Positions 47,820 to 56,494 are shown, numbered from the stretch's first letter. The stretch: 64,000 nt of DNA from Ruegeria lacuscaerulensis (GCF_013031245.1 NZ_WPZL01000005.1:186001-250000); one strand, 5' to 3'. Translations and numbers: made by a program. Notes: generated from the letters alone by a model not told the origin.

Positions 47820-47850
47820 ACAAGATATAGTTCACCTATCTACATCTTGT
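47820..47850. other. Nested inverted repeat in AT-rich DNA
   Basis: ACAAGAT pairs with ATCTTGT, and inside them ATAG pairs with CTAT. It may be an operator or an RNA hairpin. Confidence 0.35.
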
Positions 47851-48012
47851 CGGTTGTTAGCATTTACTCCTAAATATTAGCCCCTGTCAACAACTATTGT
47901 GCTTAATTCTGTGGATAACTTGAGGAGAGAGGGGCATCTCTACGCAAATTTCGGGCCTGAACTTACCAACCCACCCGCCCAGCGGCATCGCTGGGTCGCG
48001 TCATGCTGAAAG

Positions 48013-48064
48013 CATGCCTCCGGCATGACCCGCCCCGTCAAACCGTAGGTTTGCCTCCGGCAAA
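48013..48064. repeat. Two tandem hairpins with TCC loops
   Basis: CATGCC-tcc-GGCATG (48013-48027) and TTTGCC-tcc-GGCAAA (48050-48064) have the same loop and the same inner GCC/GGC, and lie 22 bases apart. They look like a pair of REP-like units. Confidence 0.55.
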
Positions 48065-48065
48065 A

Positions 48066-48080
48066 CGGGCGGCGCGTTTG
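48066..48080 (+). repeat. GGCGCGTTT repeat, copy 1
   Basis: CGGGCGGCGCGTTTG directly follows the tandem hairpins. It is nearly the same as 48498-48512 and 48924-48937. Confidence 0.5.
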
Positions 48081-48225
48081 CTCTCAGGGCTCCACACGTA
48101 CGAATGCGAAACTGTCCCGCCGTCAGCCATCCCTCGCCGATCCGCCGCGTCGGGTGCTGACGCCCTCCGGGCCTGACCCGTTTCATGGTATTCTCATCAC
48201 ACCCAAAAAACGGGAGGATGAATCG

Positions 48226-48468
48226 ATGAAACATCTGACTCTGGCCGCTGCCGTCTGCCTGTTCGCCGCGTCCGCCTTTGCCGGGCAATGCCCCACCGAC
48301 ATTGCCGCCATCGATACCGCTCTGGCTGCGGGCCCCGACCTGTCTGACGAACAGATCGCACAGGTCGAGGCATGGCGCGACGAAGGTGCCGCGCTGCACG
48401 ATGCAGGTGATCATGACGCGTCGGTTGCAACTCTGGCCCAGGCCAAAGAACTGCTTGGCCTGAACTGA
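48226..48468 (+). CDS. Small secreted protein of 80 residues
   Basis: MKHLTLAAAVCLFAASAFAG is a Sec signal peptide, and the mature part is acidic and helical with a single Cys in GQCPTD. GGGAGG lies 8 bases before the ATG at 48226. I do not recognise the family. The helical stretch (LSDEQIAQVEAWRDEGAALH) resembles a short helical-repeat fold. It is transcribed alone. Confidence 0.7.
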   Translation: MKHLTLAAAVCLFAASAFAGQCPTDIAAIDTALAAGPDLSDEQIAQVEAWRDEGAALHDAGDHDASVATLAQAKELLGLN

Positions 48469-48497
48469 CACCATATTGCTGGATCCGGTTTGGTAAT

Positions 48498-48512
48498 GGG
48501 GTGGCGCGTTTG
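48498..48512 (+). repeat. GGCGCGTTT repeat, copy 2
   Basis: GGGGTGGCGCGTTTG lies 30 bases after the stop of the 80-residue secreted protein. It shares the core with copies 1 and 3. Confidence 0.45.
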
Positions 48513-48588
48513 CGCCTTCCTTCGGGGCGGCGTTGCCCTCAGTTCTGCTGATCAAACGTCAAAACTTGGCTTGAGATCTCCACACATT

Positions 48589-48602
48589 CTGACCCAGATC
48601 AA
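48589..48602 (+). promoter_or_regulatory. FNR/Dnr-type site
   Basis: CTGAC-ccag-ATCAA matches the TTGAY-N4-RTCAA consensus of FNR-type regulators with one mismatch. Centred at 48595.5, it would activate at -41.5 for a start at about 48637, and TAGTCT at 48625-48630 fits a -10 box for that start. It suggests oxygen or nitric-oxide control of the small membrane protein gene at 48663. Confidence 0.5.
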
Positions 48603-48662
48603 GGACCACTTCCGGCTTTGGTTCTAGTCTCCGCGGAAACAGACTGGTGAAATGAGGCCCTC

Positions 48663-48842
48663 ATGTTGACCCTGATGCTGATCCTTCACATCTTTCTTGG
48701 TTCCACCCTTGCGGGGACCGCAGTGATTGCGGTTTTATCAATGGGTTACACGTCAGCGACGGCCATTGTTCTTGCCGCTGCCGCAGGCTTTGTCGCGGCG
48801 TTCCCGGTCTCATATCTGGTGGCCCGCAAGCTCGAAAGCTGA
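48663..48842 (+). CDS. Small membrane protein of 59 residues
   Basis: MLTLMLILHIFLGSTLAGTA and onward has two hydrophobic segments and ends with a basic tail (YLVARKLES). I recall similar short roseobacter proteins labelled CTP synthetase by mistake; nothing here supports that name. It is preceded by an FNR-like site and a fitting -10 box, and by AATGAGG near the ATG. The function is unknown. The expected topology is two inner-membrane helices. Confidence 0.7.
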   Translation: MLTLMLILHIFLGSTLAGTAVIAVLSMGYTSATAIVLAAAAGFVAAFPVSYLVARKLES

Positions 48843-48871
48843 ACCCCACCACGAAGCAGTGAATTGAATAA

Positions 48872-48900
48872 CGAGTGATGGATTCCTAACCCATCACTCG
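48872..48900. terminator. Perfect 10-base hairpin after the small membrane protein gene
   Basis: CGAGTGATGG (48872-48881) pairs with CCATCACTCG (48891-48900) around a 9-base loop, 30 bases after the stop at 48842. There is no T run. It may be a transcript end or an mRNA 3' stabiliser. Confidence 0.5.
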
Positions 48901-48923
48901 ATCCAACCGACCGGCGGTACTGC

Positions 48924-48937
48924 CGGGCGGCGCGTTT
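48924..48937 (+). repeat. GGCGCGTTT repeat, copy 3
   Basis: CGGGCGGCGCGTTT follows a small CCGGC/GCCGG stem. It is identical to copy 1 over 14 bases. Confidence 0.5.
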
Positions 48938-49048
48938 TGGACTCATCATATCGGAATATGTTATGAACCCGCGGGGGATCGCGTTCGGGTAATTCTGGCG
49001 CTTGTCCAGACGCCTGCAACGCCCGGACCTCAGAAAAGAGAGGGTATT

Positions 49049-49534
49049 ATGCACAAATTCTTTCAGACAACCGCCGTCGCAGTCTTTTCCATCGGCCTGT
49101 CCGCCACCTTTGTCCATGCTGAAACCTATGATGCAACAGGCAAGGGCATGGGGGTGAATGCGAACGAGGTCTATGGTATCGCGGACGGCCAGGCCGTGGT
49201 GAAGACGCAGACCGATTATGACAGTTTCGAGGTCGCCTCGGGCCATCCGCTGGAAGGCGCGAGCGGGGCATGTTTTGGTGCGGTTCTGATTAACGGGGCA
49301 GGGGTCTCGGGCACCGGCAACTGCGTGTTCGATACATCGTCCGGCGACAAGGCGGTGATGAGCTGGGTCGCCACCGGCCTTGGTGCGGATGGTGCGCTGA
49401 CGGGGGACTGGACCGTGTCCGGCGGTACCGGAGGCTGGGCCAGCGCAACGGGGGGCGGAACCTTTTCGTCGCTCACCGACCCGGACACCAAGAAATTCGT
49501 AAATACGATTGCGGGCAGCATCACCATCGAATGA
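49049..49534 (+). CDS. Secreted protein of 161 residues, unknown function
   Basis: A Sec signal (to VHA-E, residue 24) is followed by a Gly-, Ser- and Thr-rich beta-type body with segments GQAVVKTQTDYDSFEV and DWTVSGGTGGWASATGGG and two Cys (GACFG, GNCVF) that could bridge. The pattern of a small beta-barrel, such as the allene-oxide-cyclase-like fold, comes to mind but is a guess. AGAGAGGG precedes the ATG. It is transcribed alone. Confidence 0.7.
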   Translation: MHKFFQTTAVAVFSIGLSATFVHAETYDATGKGMGVNANEVYGIADGQAVVKTQTDYDSFEVASGHPLEGASGACFGAVLINGAGVSGTGNCVFDTSSGDKAVMSWVATGLGADGALTGDWTVSGGTGGWASATGGGTFSSLTDPDTKKFVNTIAGSITIE

Positions 49535-49675
49535 TTGCGGCCTGAACTATGAGAGCGGCGCTCGGATCCGGATCGGTTCCGAGCGCCCGTCAATCGTGCG
49601 GCCAGATTTCGGAAAACCTGCGAACGGTGATACACTCCCTTCATTGCAAACAATAATTTCGAAGGGGGAAGTGCA

Positions 49676-50029
49676 ATGGACCCGCATTTGCGTTCCGAAC
49701 TCTCAATGGGTCGTCTGGACCATTACTATGACGTCATGCGCACAACGATCTTTTCTTATGTGGCCATTGCCGCGATCATCGGATTCGGTCCCGAGGGTAT
49801 TTCTCTGGTTCTGATCGTTCTGGTCATCTCTACCGCCGCCTATGGCATTCTGGCGGGTAAAACCGGGCTTGAGGATGTTGAGAACCTGCGGGACGATATG
49901 GATGAGGAATTTGCGCAGACCAATTTCGCCAGAGGGCTCAAGACCCGCAATATGAAGGGGTTGATCCTGACGTCCAATATTCTGCTCGGCCTGATCGGAT
50001 TGGCGGAGCTCATCGCGATTTTTGCTTAA
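49676..50029 (+). CDS. Small membrane protein of 117 residues, unknown function
   Basis: It has two hydrophobic segments near 24-60 (TIFSYVAIAAIIGFG, ISLVLIVLVISTAAYGILAG), an acidic amphipathic loop (LEDVENLRDDMDEEFAQ), and a third segment at the C terminus (GLILTSNILLGLIGLAELIA). AAGGGGGAAG precedes the ATG. I do not recognise the family. It is likely an inner-membrane protein. Confidence 0.7.
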   Translation: MDPHLRSELSMGRLDHYYDVMRTTIFSYVAIAAIIGFGPEGISLVLIVLVISTAAYGILAGKTGLEDVENLRDDMDEEFAQTNFARGLKTRNMKGLILTSNILLGLIGLAELIAIFA

Positions 50030-50219
50030 ATATCTGGTGGTAGGATGGGTCTTCTGGCCCGTCCCGCGCCTTGAAATGCCTGTCACCTAACGCCCACCTA
50101 AATCCTTCATGAAGTTTCCCTTAGGTAAGTTGTAATCGGCTCACCTCCGCCCAATCTGTATGCCACAGCAAGGATGTTCGTTTTTGAACGCTAAATGGTC
50201 GCATTCAGGAGGAGAGCCC

Positions 50220-50669
50220 ATGACCAGATACATGACTGTCGGAGCAGCCGCTTTGGCCACGACCCTCACCCTTGGAACCGCCGCACTGGCCGAAACAACG
50301 CCGGACCTGCGCGGCACGTGGGTAGGGTCTTACACGACTGTTTCACCCAGCCACTTCCACAGGGGCGAGGATCCCCGGTTCAATCAGGCCGAATGGATGC
50401 TGGATGTCCAGATGCAAGAGGAAAATGTCTTTTGGGGGCCCAGCAAATGGCGCAGGGAAGGCGACACTGACTGGAATGAATACGAGGCCACCGGAACCAT
50501 CAGTCTCGATGGCTCGGGCGTGATCGGCATTGTTGAAACCGCCCCGCTGGTGATCGGCGCGAACGCGTTGATAGATGCCCGGTATGAAGACGGAAAGATC
50601 TATGCGGATTTCCGTAGCCTGCGTAATGGAACGACCTACAGCACCGTTCTGGAACGTCAGGTGAACTGA
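50220..50669 (+). CDS. Secreted protein of 149 residues, unknown function
   Basis: MTRYMTVGAAALATTLTLGT and the following ALAE make a Sec signal, with a strong GGAGGAG ribosome site that sets the start at 50220. The mature part starts TTPDLRGTWVGSYTTV, which recalls small lipocalin-like or beta-barrel domains that begin with a GTW motif. No Cys is seen. The function is unknown. It is the last clear gene before a 1.1 kb stretch without one. Confidence 0.7.
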   Translation: MTRYMTVGAAALATTLTLGTAALAETTPDLRGTWVGSYTTVSPSHFHRGEDPRFNQAEWMLDVQMQEENVFWGPSKWRREGDTDWNEYEATGTISLDGSGVIGIVETAPLVIGANALIDARYEDGKIYADFRSLRNGTTYSTVLERQVN

Positions 50670-50731
50670 AGTGTTTCCGGCCCGGCCGGCTGTAGGGGGT
50701 ACTGGCTGCAACGTGTTGCAGCGCGTAATAG

Positions 50732-50986
50732 GTAATCCCGACCGGGTCGGAACGCTTCTCAGAAAAGGAACCAACATCTCCTCAGGAAGGAGATGGGCCG
50801 GGCGGCCAATTCACCGCCTTCGACCTGATCCAGACCCCTGCGGGCCGGAACGCGGTGTTCCCCGGCACCGGACATCTGGATCTCGTGGACCTTCAGCGCG
50901 ACCTCGAGCGCGGTGATGAAAACGCCGTCCGGCCTTGGTTCCTTTTCTCGAATATTCCAAATCATCGACAGGAAATGGCATCGTAA
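50732..50986 (+). pseudogene. Possible gene fragment
   Basis: The frame from 50732 to the TAA at 50984-50986 has no ATG but reads like real protein (GGQFTAFDLIQTPAGRNAVF, DLVDLQRDLERGDENAVRPW) with many codons ending in G or C. It may be the end of a decayed gene. I do not recognise a family, and the opposite strand also has an open frame here, so the call is weak. Confidence 0.25.
50775..50795. other. Hairpin CATCTCCT/AGGAGATG
   Basis: Perfect 8-base arms with a 5-base loop; the right arm holds an AGGAG ribosome-site-like sequence. It could hide a ribosome site, but no ATG frame follows closely. Confidence 0.35.
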
Positions 50987-51359
50987 AGGGCGAAACGTCT
51001 TGGCGATTCCCCGTTTTCGCGATTCGAGAGATTCGGCGTGGCAGGTTGTGAGAGCAGCGTTGTTCCTGCGTATGCGCCCTTTGCACCCGCAGAAACGCCA
51101 AGTAAACGGACGTTTTGGCATTGTCCGGACTTTTCCACCCTCAAACCAACACAGTGCCGCGATTTCTGGAGTTATCCACATAACTCTCCCGGCGGATATC
51201 AACATTTTATCCCCGTCTAATTTTCATGCTGCAGTGCTATTTTCTTGCCGGTTTATACCGCCGGTGTAACAGTCTGATCACCGCAAGGGTTCTTAGGAAC
51301 CTGAGTGGGACGCACAGGCCAAGGGGGTCGGGGCGATTGACATAGGTCTTAGGATTTGT

Positions 51360-51617
51360 GTTCAACCGCAAAGACTTACCGGTGGATGGCTGGCTGAAAC
51401 GGGCCTCGGTTCCGGATCGGTTGGTCAGACTCTCAGAAGGCCAGAGCGTGCTGTGAGGGACCTTCGGGCCCCACGCGGCAGCTGCGGTCCTTTAGGGGGC
51501 CGGAGCAACTGGATCAGTACGTCCTCTGGTCGTGCTGGCCCGGCAAGGCGTCAGGAGTATCCGCAAGGATGCATGCATAGACCGCGTCTGCGCACCTGAC
51601 GCCTTTTCCTTTTTTTT
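51360..51617 (+). ncRNA. Possible non-coding transcript
   Basis: No convincing gene lies between 50986 and 51820, yet this stretch ends in a strong terminator (51545-51617). Before it are further stems, among them GGGACC-ttcg-GGCCCC with a UUCG loop near 51450. TTGACA at 51337-51342 could be a -35 box, but no good -10 box follows it. I do not recognise 6S, RNase P, SRP or tmRNA motifs. The 5' end given is a guess. Confidence 0.3.
51545..51617 (+). terminator. Strong terminator with no gene in front
   Basis: AAGGCGTCAGG (51545-51555) pairs perfectly with CCTGACGCCTT (51595-51605), followed by TTCC and eight T. The 39-base loop holds a small AGAC-cgc-GTCT stem. The stem and T run are of good terminator quality despite the long loop. 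Confidence 0.6.
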
Positions 51618-51668
51618 GCCCAACCCAGGGTACATACAGGCTGCCACTCACCCCCCTTTTAAACGGGA

Positions 51669-51700
51669 ACGGGGTTCTTGTGCGTGCACAGGAACCCCGT
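51669..51700. repeat. 32-base near-perfect palindrome
   Basis: ACGGGGTTC and TGTGC on the left face GCACA and GAACCCCGT on the right, with only two non-matching positions in the 16-base arms. No T run follows on either side. It lies 120 bases before the end of the entericidin gene and could be a site for a DNA-binding protein or a mobile-element remnant. Confidence 0.6.
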
Positions 51701-51821
51701 AGTCGTGTCAGAAATGCAATGCCGCGTCTATGCACCTGTGCCCACATATTACCGTGGATGCGCGCGGGCATCAACTACATGTTGAGTGTAGTTGTTTCAT
51801 TGCCGCAATATTCAGGTGTAG

Positions 51822-51959
51822 TTAGAGGTTTTCTTGAACGTCCGATGCTGCGTCCTGAATAGCATCACCCGCATTTTCGATGTCTTTCCCGGCGCCTTTT
51901 GCGGTTTCGCAAGCGGTGAGGGTAAACAGGGCCAGTCCTATCAGAATTGCGCGGATCAT
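51822..51959 (-). CDS. Entericidin A/B family lipoprotein
   Basis: This is a 45-residue lipoprotein. The signal MIRAILIGLALFTLTAC ends in a lipobox with Cys17, followed by ETAKGAGKDIENAGDAIQ, the signature of entericidins. In E. coli EcnA and EcnB are a small antidote/toxin pair tied to stationary-phase lysis; single copies in roseobacters are of unknown role. GGAGA precedes the ATG. It stands alone. Confidence 0.85.
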   Translation of the reverse strand: MIRAILIGLALFTLTACETAKGAGKDIENAGDAIQDAASDVQENL

Positions 51960-52429
51960 CGGTGTCTCCATTTGTAAAAGTCACCTGTTGCCTAGCAGTT
52001 TTCCTCAAGGGGAACCAGAGATTTGAGGCACTTCCGAACCCACTTAAAGCGGCCGGTGATTTTGTGCCCTTCGCAAATATCGCCGCGCTTTCCAGGGGCT
52101 TGATCGGCGAGCCGGCCGCTGCCTGATTGACTAGCAGCGCGTCAATCAGATGGAGCCGATGACCTGGATGCAACTGAAACCGCCAACGTCAGTGCAAGCG
52201 CTGGTCCAATTTCATAGCGCTTATGGTTTCCGGCCCGACCCGTAGACCTGGCCCTGTTTCAAAGGGCTGCCAGCACGACAAACTATTTCCAGATCATCAG
52301 TGTGGGCATGATAGTAACCATCATGCCGGTACGACGGTCCTGTTGGGAGAAGTCATGACCGCGACGTGGTTGAGCAACAGCATAAGAGCTACCCAAGCAG
52401 AACATAAGGAACCGTGAAGGATGAGTATG
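51960..52429. other. 470-base stretch without a clear gene
   Basis: It holds the entericidin promoter at the left and an inverted repeat at 52305. A 64-codon frame at 52223-52417 has no ribosome site and no recognisable family. I see nothing else. Confidence 0.5.
52305..52327. promoter_or_regulatory. Inverted repeat GGCATGAT/ATCATGCC
   Basis: Perfect 8-base arms with a 7-base spacer lie about 100 bases past the end of the ArsR-type gene. It is a possible operator or 3' hairpin; its gene is unclear. Confidence 0.35.
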
Positions 52430-52771
52430 TCAGCTTGCTTCATCGCTGCAGAATAGCTCGTAAACCACTTCGAGCATGCGGCGCGGGCGGTCATCGGCCA
52501 GACGATAATAAATCGCTTTGCCTTCGCGGCGGGGCGTCACCAGGCCTTCCAGACGCAAACGGGACAGTTGCTGAGAAACAGCAGCCTGACGGGCAGACAA
52601 CAATTCTTCCAGTTCGGTTACCGACTTTTCACCGGAAACAAGGTGGCACAGGATCATCAGCCGCCCTTCGTGGCTGATGGCCTTCAGGAAATTCGATGCA
52701 CGTGTCGCATTTCCAACCATTTTGTCGAATTGCTCGGGGGACATATCTTGCGAAAGCTGGGGGAGGGCCAT
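52430..52771 (-). CDS. ArsR-family regulator, SqrR/BigR persulfide-sensor type
   Basis: This 113-residue winged-helix repressor has the ArsR recognition segment SARQAAVSQQLSRLRLEGLV. Two cysteines only, Cys42 (MILCHLV) and Cys108 (YELFCSD), lie 66 residues apart, exactly as Cys41 and Cys107 of Rhodobacter capsulatus SqrR, which joins them by a polysulfide bridge when sulfide is present. The zinc sites of metal sensors are absent. The start at 52771 follows AAGGAAA. A sulfide or persulfide response is the likely role; no sulfur gene adjoins it. It is divergent from clpP. Confidence 0.85.
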   Translation of the reverse strand: MALPQLSQDMSPEQFDKMVGNATRASNFLKAISHEGRLMILCHLVSGEKSVTELEELLSARQAAVSQQLSRLRLEGLVTPRREGKAIYYRLADDRPRRMLEVVYELFCSDEAS

Positions 52772-53108
52772 CGTTCTTTTCCTTGCTAGCCCGGAGCCGG
52801 GCGGGTGCTTCTTGAGCGGGTTCATTACAGAGAGCCGCATAGGTATATAATTTGATCATGTAACGCCATATGCATGAATCAAAATAGCGTGATGAGAAAA
52901 GAGATGTGTGATGAACTGGGCCCAATTGAACCTTTTGGGCGCAAATCGCCGGATACCGGTCGGCGACCACATGGCGCTGCGCGTCAAAGCGCACTTGCGT
53001 AACGCGAAGTACTCGGCCCCCCTTGCAGCCCCCCTGTGGCGACACTAAGACTCGGGTAACGTTTCTTCGGGTAATGTCCCGATCCATCGCAAAGCAGGCA
53101 GGTTTCCC

Positions 53109-53741
53109 ATGTTCGATCCCGTTGATACCTATATGAATACACTTGTCCCCATGGTCGTCGAACAGACCAGTCGGGGCGAGCGGGCATACGATATTTTCTC
53201 GCGCCTTTTGAAAGAGCGGATCATTTTCATCAACGGTCCGATCCATGATGGAATGAGCCATCTTGTGGTTGCACAGCTGCTGCACCTGGAAGCGGAAAAC
53301 CCAAACAAGGAAATCTCGATCTACATCAACTCGCCCGGCGGCGTCGTGACCAGCGGTTTGTCGATTTACGATACAATGCAGTATATCAAGCCGAAATGTT
53401 CGACTTTGGTTATCGGTCAGGCAGCCTCGATGGGGTCGGTTTTGCTGGCCGGTGGCGAGAATGGGATGCGCTTTTCGCTACCTAACAGCCGGATCATGGT
53501 GCACCAGCCCAGCGGCGGATATCAGGGTCAGGCCAGCGACATCATGATTCACGCGGCCGAGACGCAAAAACTGAAGGATCGACTGTATGACATTTATGTG
53601 CGTCATACCGGTCAGACCAAAAAGTCGGTTGAAAAGGCACTGGACCGTGACAATTTCATGAGCCCGGAAGAGGCGAAGGATTGGGGTCACATCGACGAAA
53701 TCGTTGAAAACCGTGCCAAAATGGACGACGACGAGGCCTGA
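53109..53741 (+). CDS. clpP: ATP-dependent Clp protease proteolytic subunit
   Basis: This 210-residue serine protease forms the double-heptamer chamber fed by ClpX and ClpA. The catalytic Ser107 is in GQAASMGS and His132 in MVHQPSGG, and the Asp is in [13 protein letters not shown] context near the C terminus ([12 protein letters not shown]). clpX follows in the same direction. A CTTGCAG at 53022 could be part of a heat-shock sigma-32 promoter, but the -10 is unclear. It is divergent from the SqrR-type regulator. Confidence 0.97.
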   Translation: MFDPVDTYMNTLVPMVVEQTSRGERAYDIFSRLLKERIIFINGPIHDGMSHLVVAQLLHLEAENPNKEISIYINSPGGVVTSGLSIYDTMQYIKPKCSTLVIGQAASMGSVLLAGGENGMRFSLPNSRIMVHQPSGGYQGQASDIMIHAAETQKLKDRLYDIYVRHTGQTKKSVEKALDRDNFMSPEEAKDWGHIDEIVENRAKMDDDEA

Positions 53742-53749
53742 TTTTTAGC

Positions 53750-53776
53750 CCCCGCGTCAAGGGCGCGGGGCGCATT
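53750..53776 (+). terminator. Hairpin after clpP
   Basis: CCCCGCG pairs with CGCGGGG around a 7-base loop, followed by CGCATTTTG. It is a partial terminator or attenuator between clpP and clpX, which would let the two be set at different levels. Confidence 0.55.
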
Positions 53777-53874
53777 TTGAGATTGTAGCCGCTTCGGTGC
53801 TGGCCTAAGCTGCACCAACAGACGGCAAGCGCGGTTCGGAGCGGACCGTAGGAACGAAGCCCGAAAGGTAGAAC

Positions 53875-55140
<1,266 letters not shown>

Positions 55141-55162
55141 GACCAAAACGATTTAGCAGATA

Positions 55163-55189
55163 CGGCGCGGCATCCACCGCGCCGTTTTC
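55163..55189 (+). terminator. Rho-independent terminator of clpX
   Basis: CGGCGCGG pairs with CCGCGCCG around a 6-base loop, followed by TTTTC. It lies between clpX and the RidA gene. Confidence 0.85.
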
Positions 55190-55203
55190 TTGTGAAGGGA
55201 AGC

Positions 55204-55566
55204 ATGGCGTTCAAACGTATCTCATTGGGCGGAGAATTCGAGGCAAAGATCGGATATTGCCGCGCCGTTGTTGCCGGGGGCTGGGTTCACGTTGCGGGCA
55301 CAGTTGGACAGGGTGACGATGTCACCGAACAATGCCGTACAGCGTTGGGCACGATTGAAAAGGCTCTGGCCGAGGCCGGGGCCAGCTTTGCCGATGTTGT
55401 GCGCGTGACATACATGCTGCCGGACCGGAACGAGTTTGAACCCTGCTGGCCTATTCTGCGTGAGGCATTCGGTGCCAACCCTCCGGTGACGACAATGATC
55501 GAATGTGGTTTGATCGATCCGAAATTCCGGATCGAGATAGAAGTGACGGCTTATCTGCCGGAATAG
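55204..55566 (+). CDS. RidA family protein
   Basis: This is a 120-residue RidA/YjgF/UK114 fold protein. GAGASFADVVRVTYMLPDRN is the usual central segment. However, the place where true RidA enamine deaminases carry the catalytic Arg reads IECGLIDPKFRIEIE, with no R before VxxL, so it may belong to another subgroup. The start MAFKRISL follows AAGGGAAG. It is probably separate from clpX because of the terminator. The reaction is unproven. Confidence 0.85.
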   Translation: MAFKRISLGGEFEAKIGYCRAVVAGGWVHVAGTVGQGDDVTEQCRTALGTIEKALAEAGASFADVVRVTYMLPDRNEFEPCWPILREAFGANPPVTTMIECGLIDPKFRIEIEVTAYLPE

Positions 55567-55645
55567 AGGGTGCGGTCCTTGTGACACTGGACCTTGGCGT
55601 GCCTTTGGTCCATATCTGCGGGAATAGAAATGCCGGAGACAGCCG

Positions 55646-56029
55646 ATGGGAATTTTGAACAGTCTTTTGCGGGCCGTAACCTGGTGGAATGGGGCCACTC
55701 TGAACACACAGATTTATACCGCACGTAAAGGTGTGAAGGTCGGTGAAGATGACGAAGGCAACGTATTCTATCGCAATGCCGACGACAGCAAACGCTGGGT
55801 GATTTTCAACGGCGAGGCCGAGGCCAGCAGGATCGACCCCGACTGGCATGGCTGGCTGCACCGTACTTGGGATGAGCCGCCGACCGACAAGCCGTTGCAG
55901 CACAAGACCTGGGAAAAACCGCACCAGGAAAACCTGACAGGTACTGCGTTGGCTTACACGCCTGCGGGATCGTTGCGCCGACCAGTTCCGGTTGAGCGCA
56001 CGGACTATGAGGCCTGGAGCCCGGAATAA
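55646..56029 (+). CDS. NADH:ubiquinone oxidoreductase accessory subunit NDUFA12
   Basis: This 127-residue homologue of the mitochondrial complex I accessory subunit NDUFA12 (B17.2) is found in alphaproteobacterial complex I. Typical segments are [35 protein letters not shown] and [10 protein letters not shown]. It sits on the matrix-equivalent (cytoplasmic) arm. It is outside the nuo operon, followed 12 bases later by the mlaD-like gene. Confidence 0.93.
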   Translation: MGILNSLLRAVTWWNGATLNTQIYTARKGVKVGEDDEGNVFYRNADDSKRWVIFNGEAEASRIDPDWHGWLHRTWDEPPTDKPLQHKTWEKPHQENLTGTALAYTPAGSLRRPVPVERTDYEAWSPE

Positions 56030-56041
56030 ACGAGGCGAGTA

Positions 56042-56494
56042 ATGTCGACCTATAACGTGACCGAAGTTCTCGTCGGTGGGGCCGTTCTGGCCTGTGCCGT
56101 TGCTTTTGGCGTCTATGCGAGCCAATCCACCGGCCTGTCGCAAGGTGGCGCGGGCTATGAGTTGGAGGCGTCTTTCCGTTCGCTCGAAGGCGTTGGCGTG
56201 GGCACGGATGTGCGCTTGGCTGGGGTCAAGATCGGCACTGTAACGGGTGTAACACTGAACCCTGAAACCTATCGCGCCGATACCACCTTTTCGATCGCGG
56301 ACGGTATTCTGGTTCCCGATGACAGCGCCATCGTGATCTCTTCCGAAGGATTGCTGGGTGGAAACTTCGTCGAGGTTATGCCGGGCGGTTCTCCGTTTTT
56401 CTTTGAGGCAGGAGATCAGGTCGAAGACACACAGGGCGCAGTCAGCCTGATCTCGCTGTTGGTCAAATTCGTGGCCGGGGATGGCGGCGAATGA
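56042..56494 (+). CDS. mlaD: MlaD-like MCE-domain protein
   Basis: This 150-residue protein has one N-terminal membrane segment (VLVGGAVLACAVAFGVYAS) and a single MCE domain (GVGVGTDVRLAGVKIGTVTG). MlaD forms a hexamer beside the MlaFEB transporter and passes phospholipids to keep outer-membrane asymmetry. The rest of mla is not here. It is in an operon with the NDUFA12 gene and the DUF2155 gene, whose start overlaps its stop by 4 bases. Confidence 0.9.
   Translation: MSTYNVTEVLVGGAVLACAVAFGVYASQSTGLSQGGAGYELEASFRSLEGVGVGTDVRLAGVKIGTVTGVTLNPETYRADTTFSIADGILVPDDSAIVISSEGLLGGNFVEVMPGGSPFFFEAGDQVEDTQGAVSLISLLVKFVAGDGGE

Larger units (their letters stand above)
47606..48225. other. 620-base gene-free stretch with several hairpins
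   Basis: The left part (about 47640-47990) is AT-rich and carries the repeats and stems listed separately. The right part (48000-48180) is GC-rich and carries tandem hairpins. I see no frame with a ribosome site until 48226. It may be an island boundary or hold a non-coding RNA. Confidence 0.5.

Noticed and set aside
47911..51181. DnaA-box-like TTATCCACA near 51173 and its reverse near 47911, in AT-rich DNA
   Set aside because: About half a perfect match is expected by chance in 64 kb on both strands. The two sites are 3 kb apart with no further boxes and no dnaA, dnaN or parAB nearby, so an origin is not supported.
50759..51205. 148-codon minus-strand frame
   Set aside because: It has no ribosome site and an irregular composition, and it covers the plus-strand frame that looks more like protein. 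I see no domain in it.
52223..52417. 64-codon plus-strand frame
   Set aside because: No ribosome site, no hydrophobic or domain pattern, and it contains the 52305 inverted repeat.
53022..53048. Heat-shock sigma-32 promoter before clpP
   Set aside because: CTTGCAG could be a -35 box, but the expected -10 region (CACTAAGA) is too far from consensus to list as a feature.
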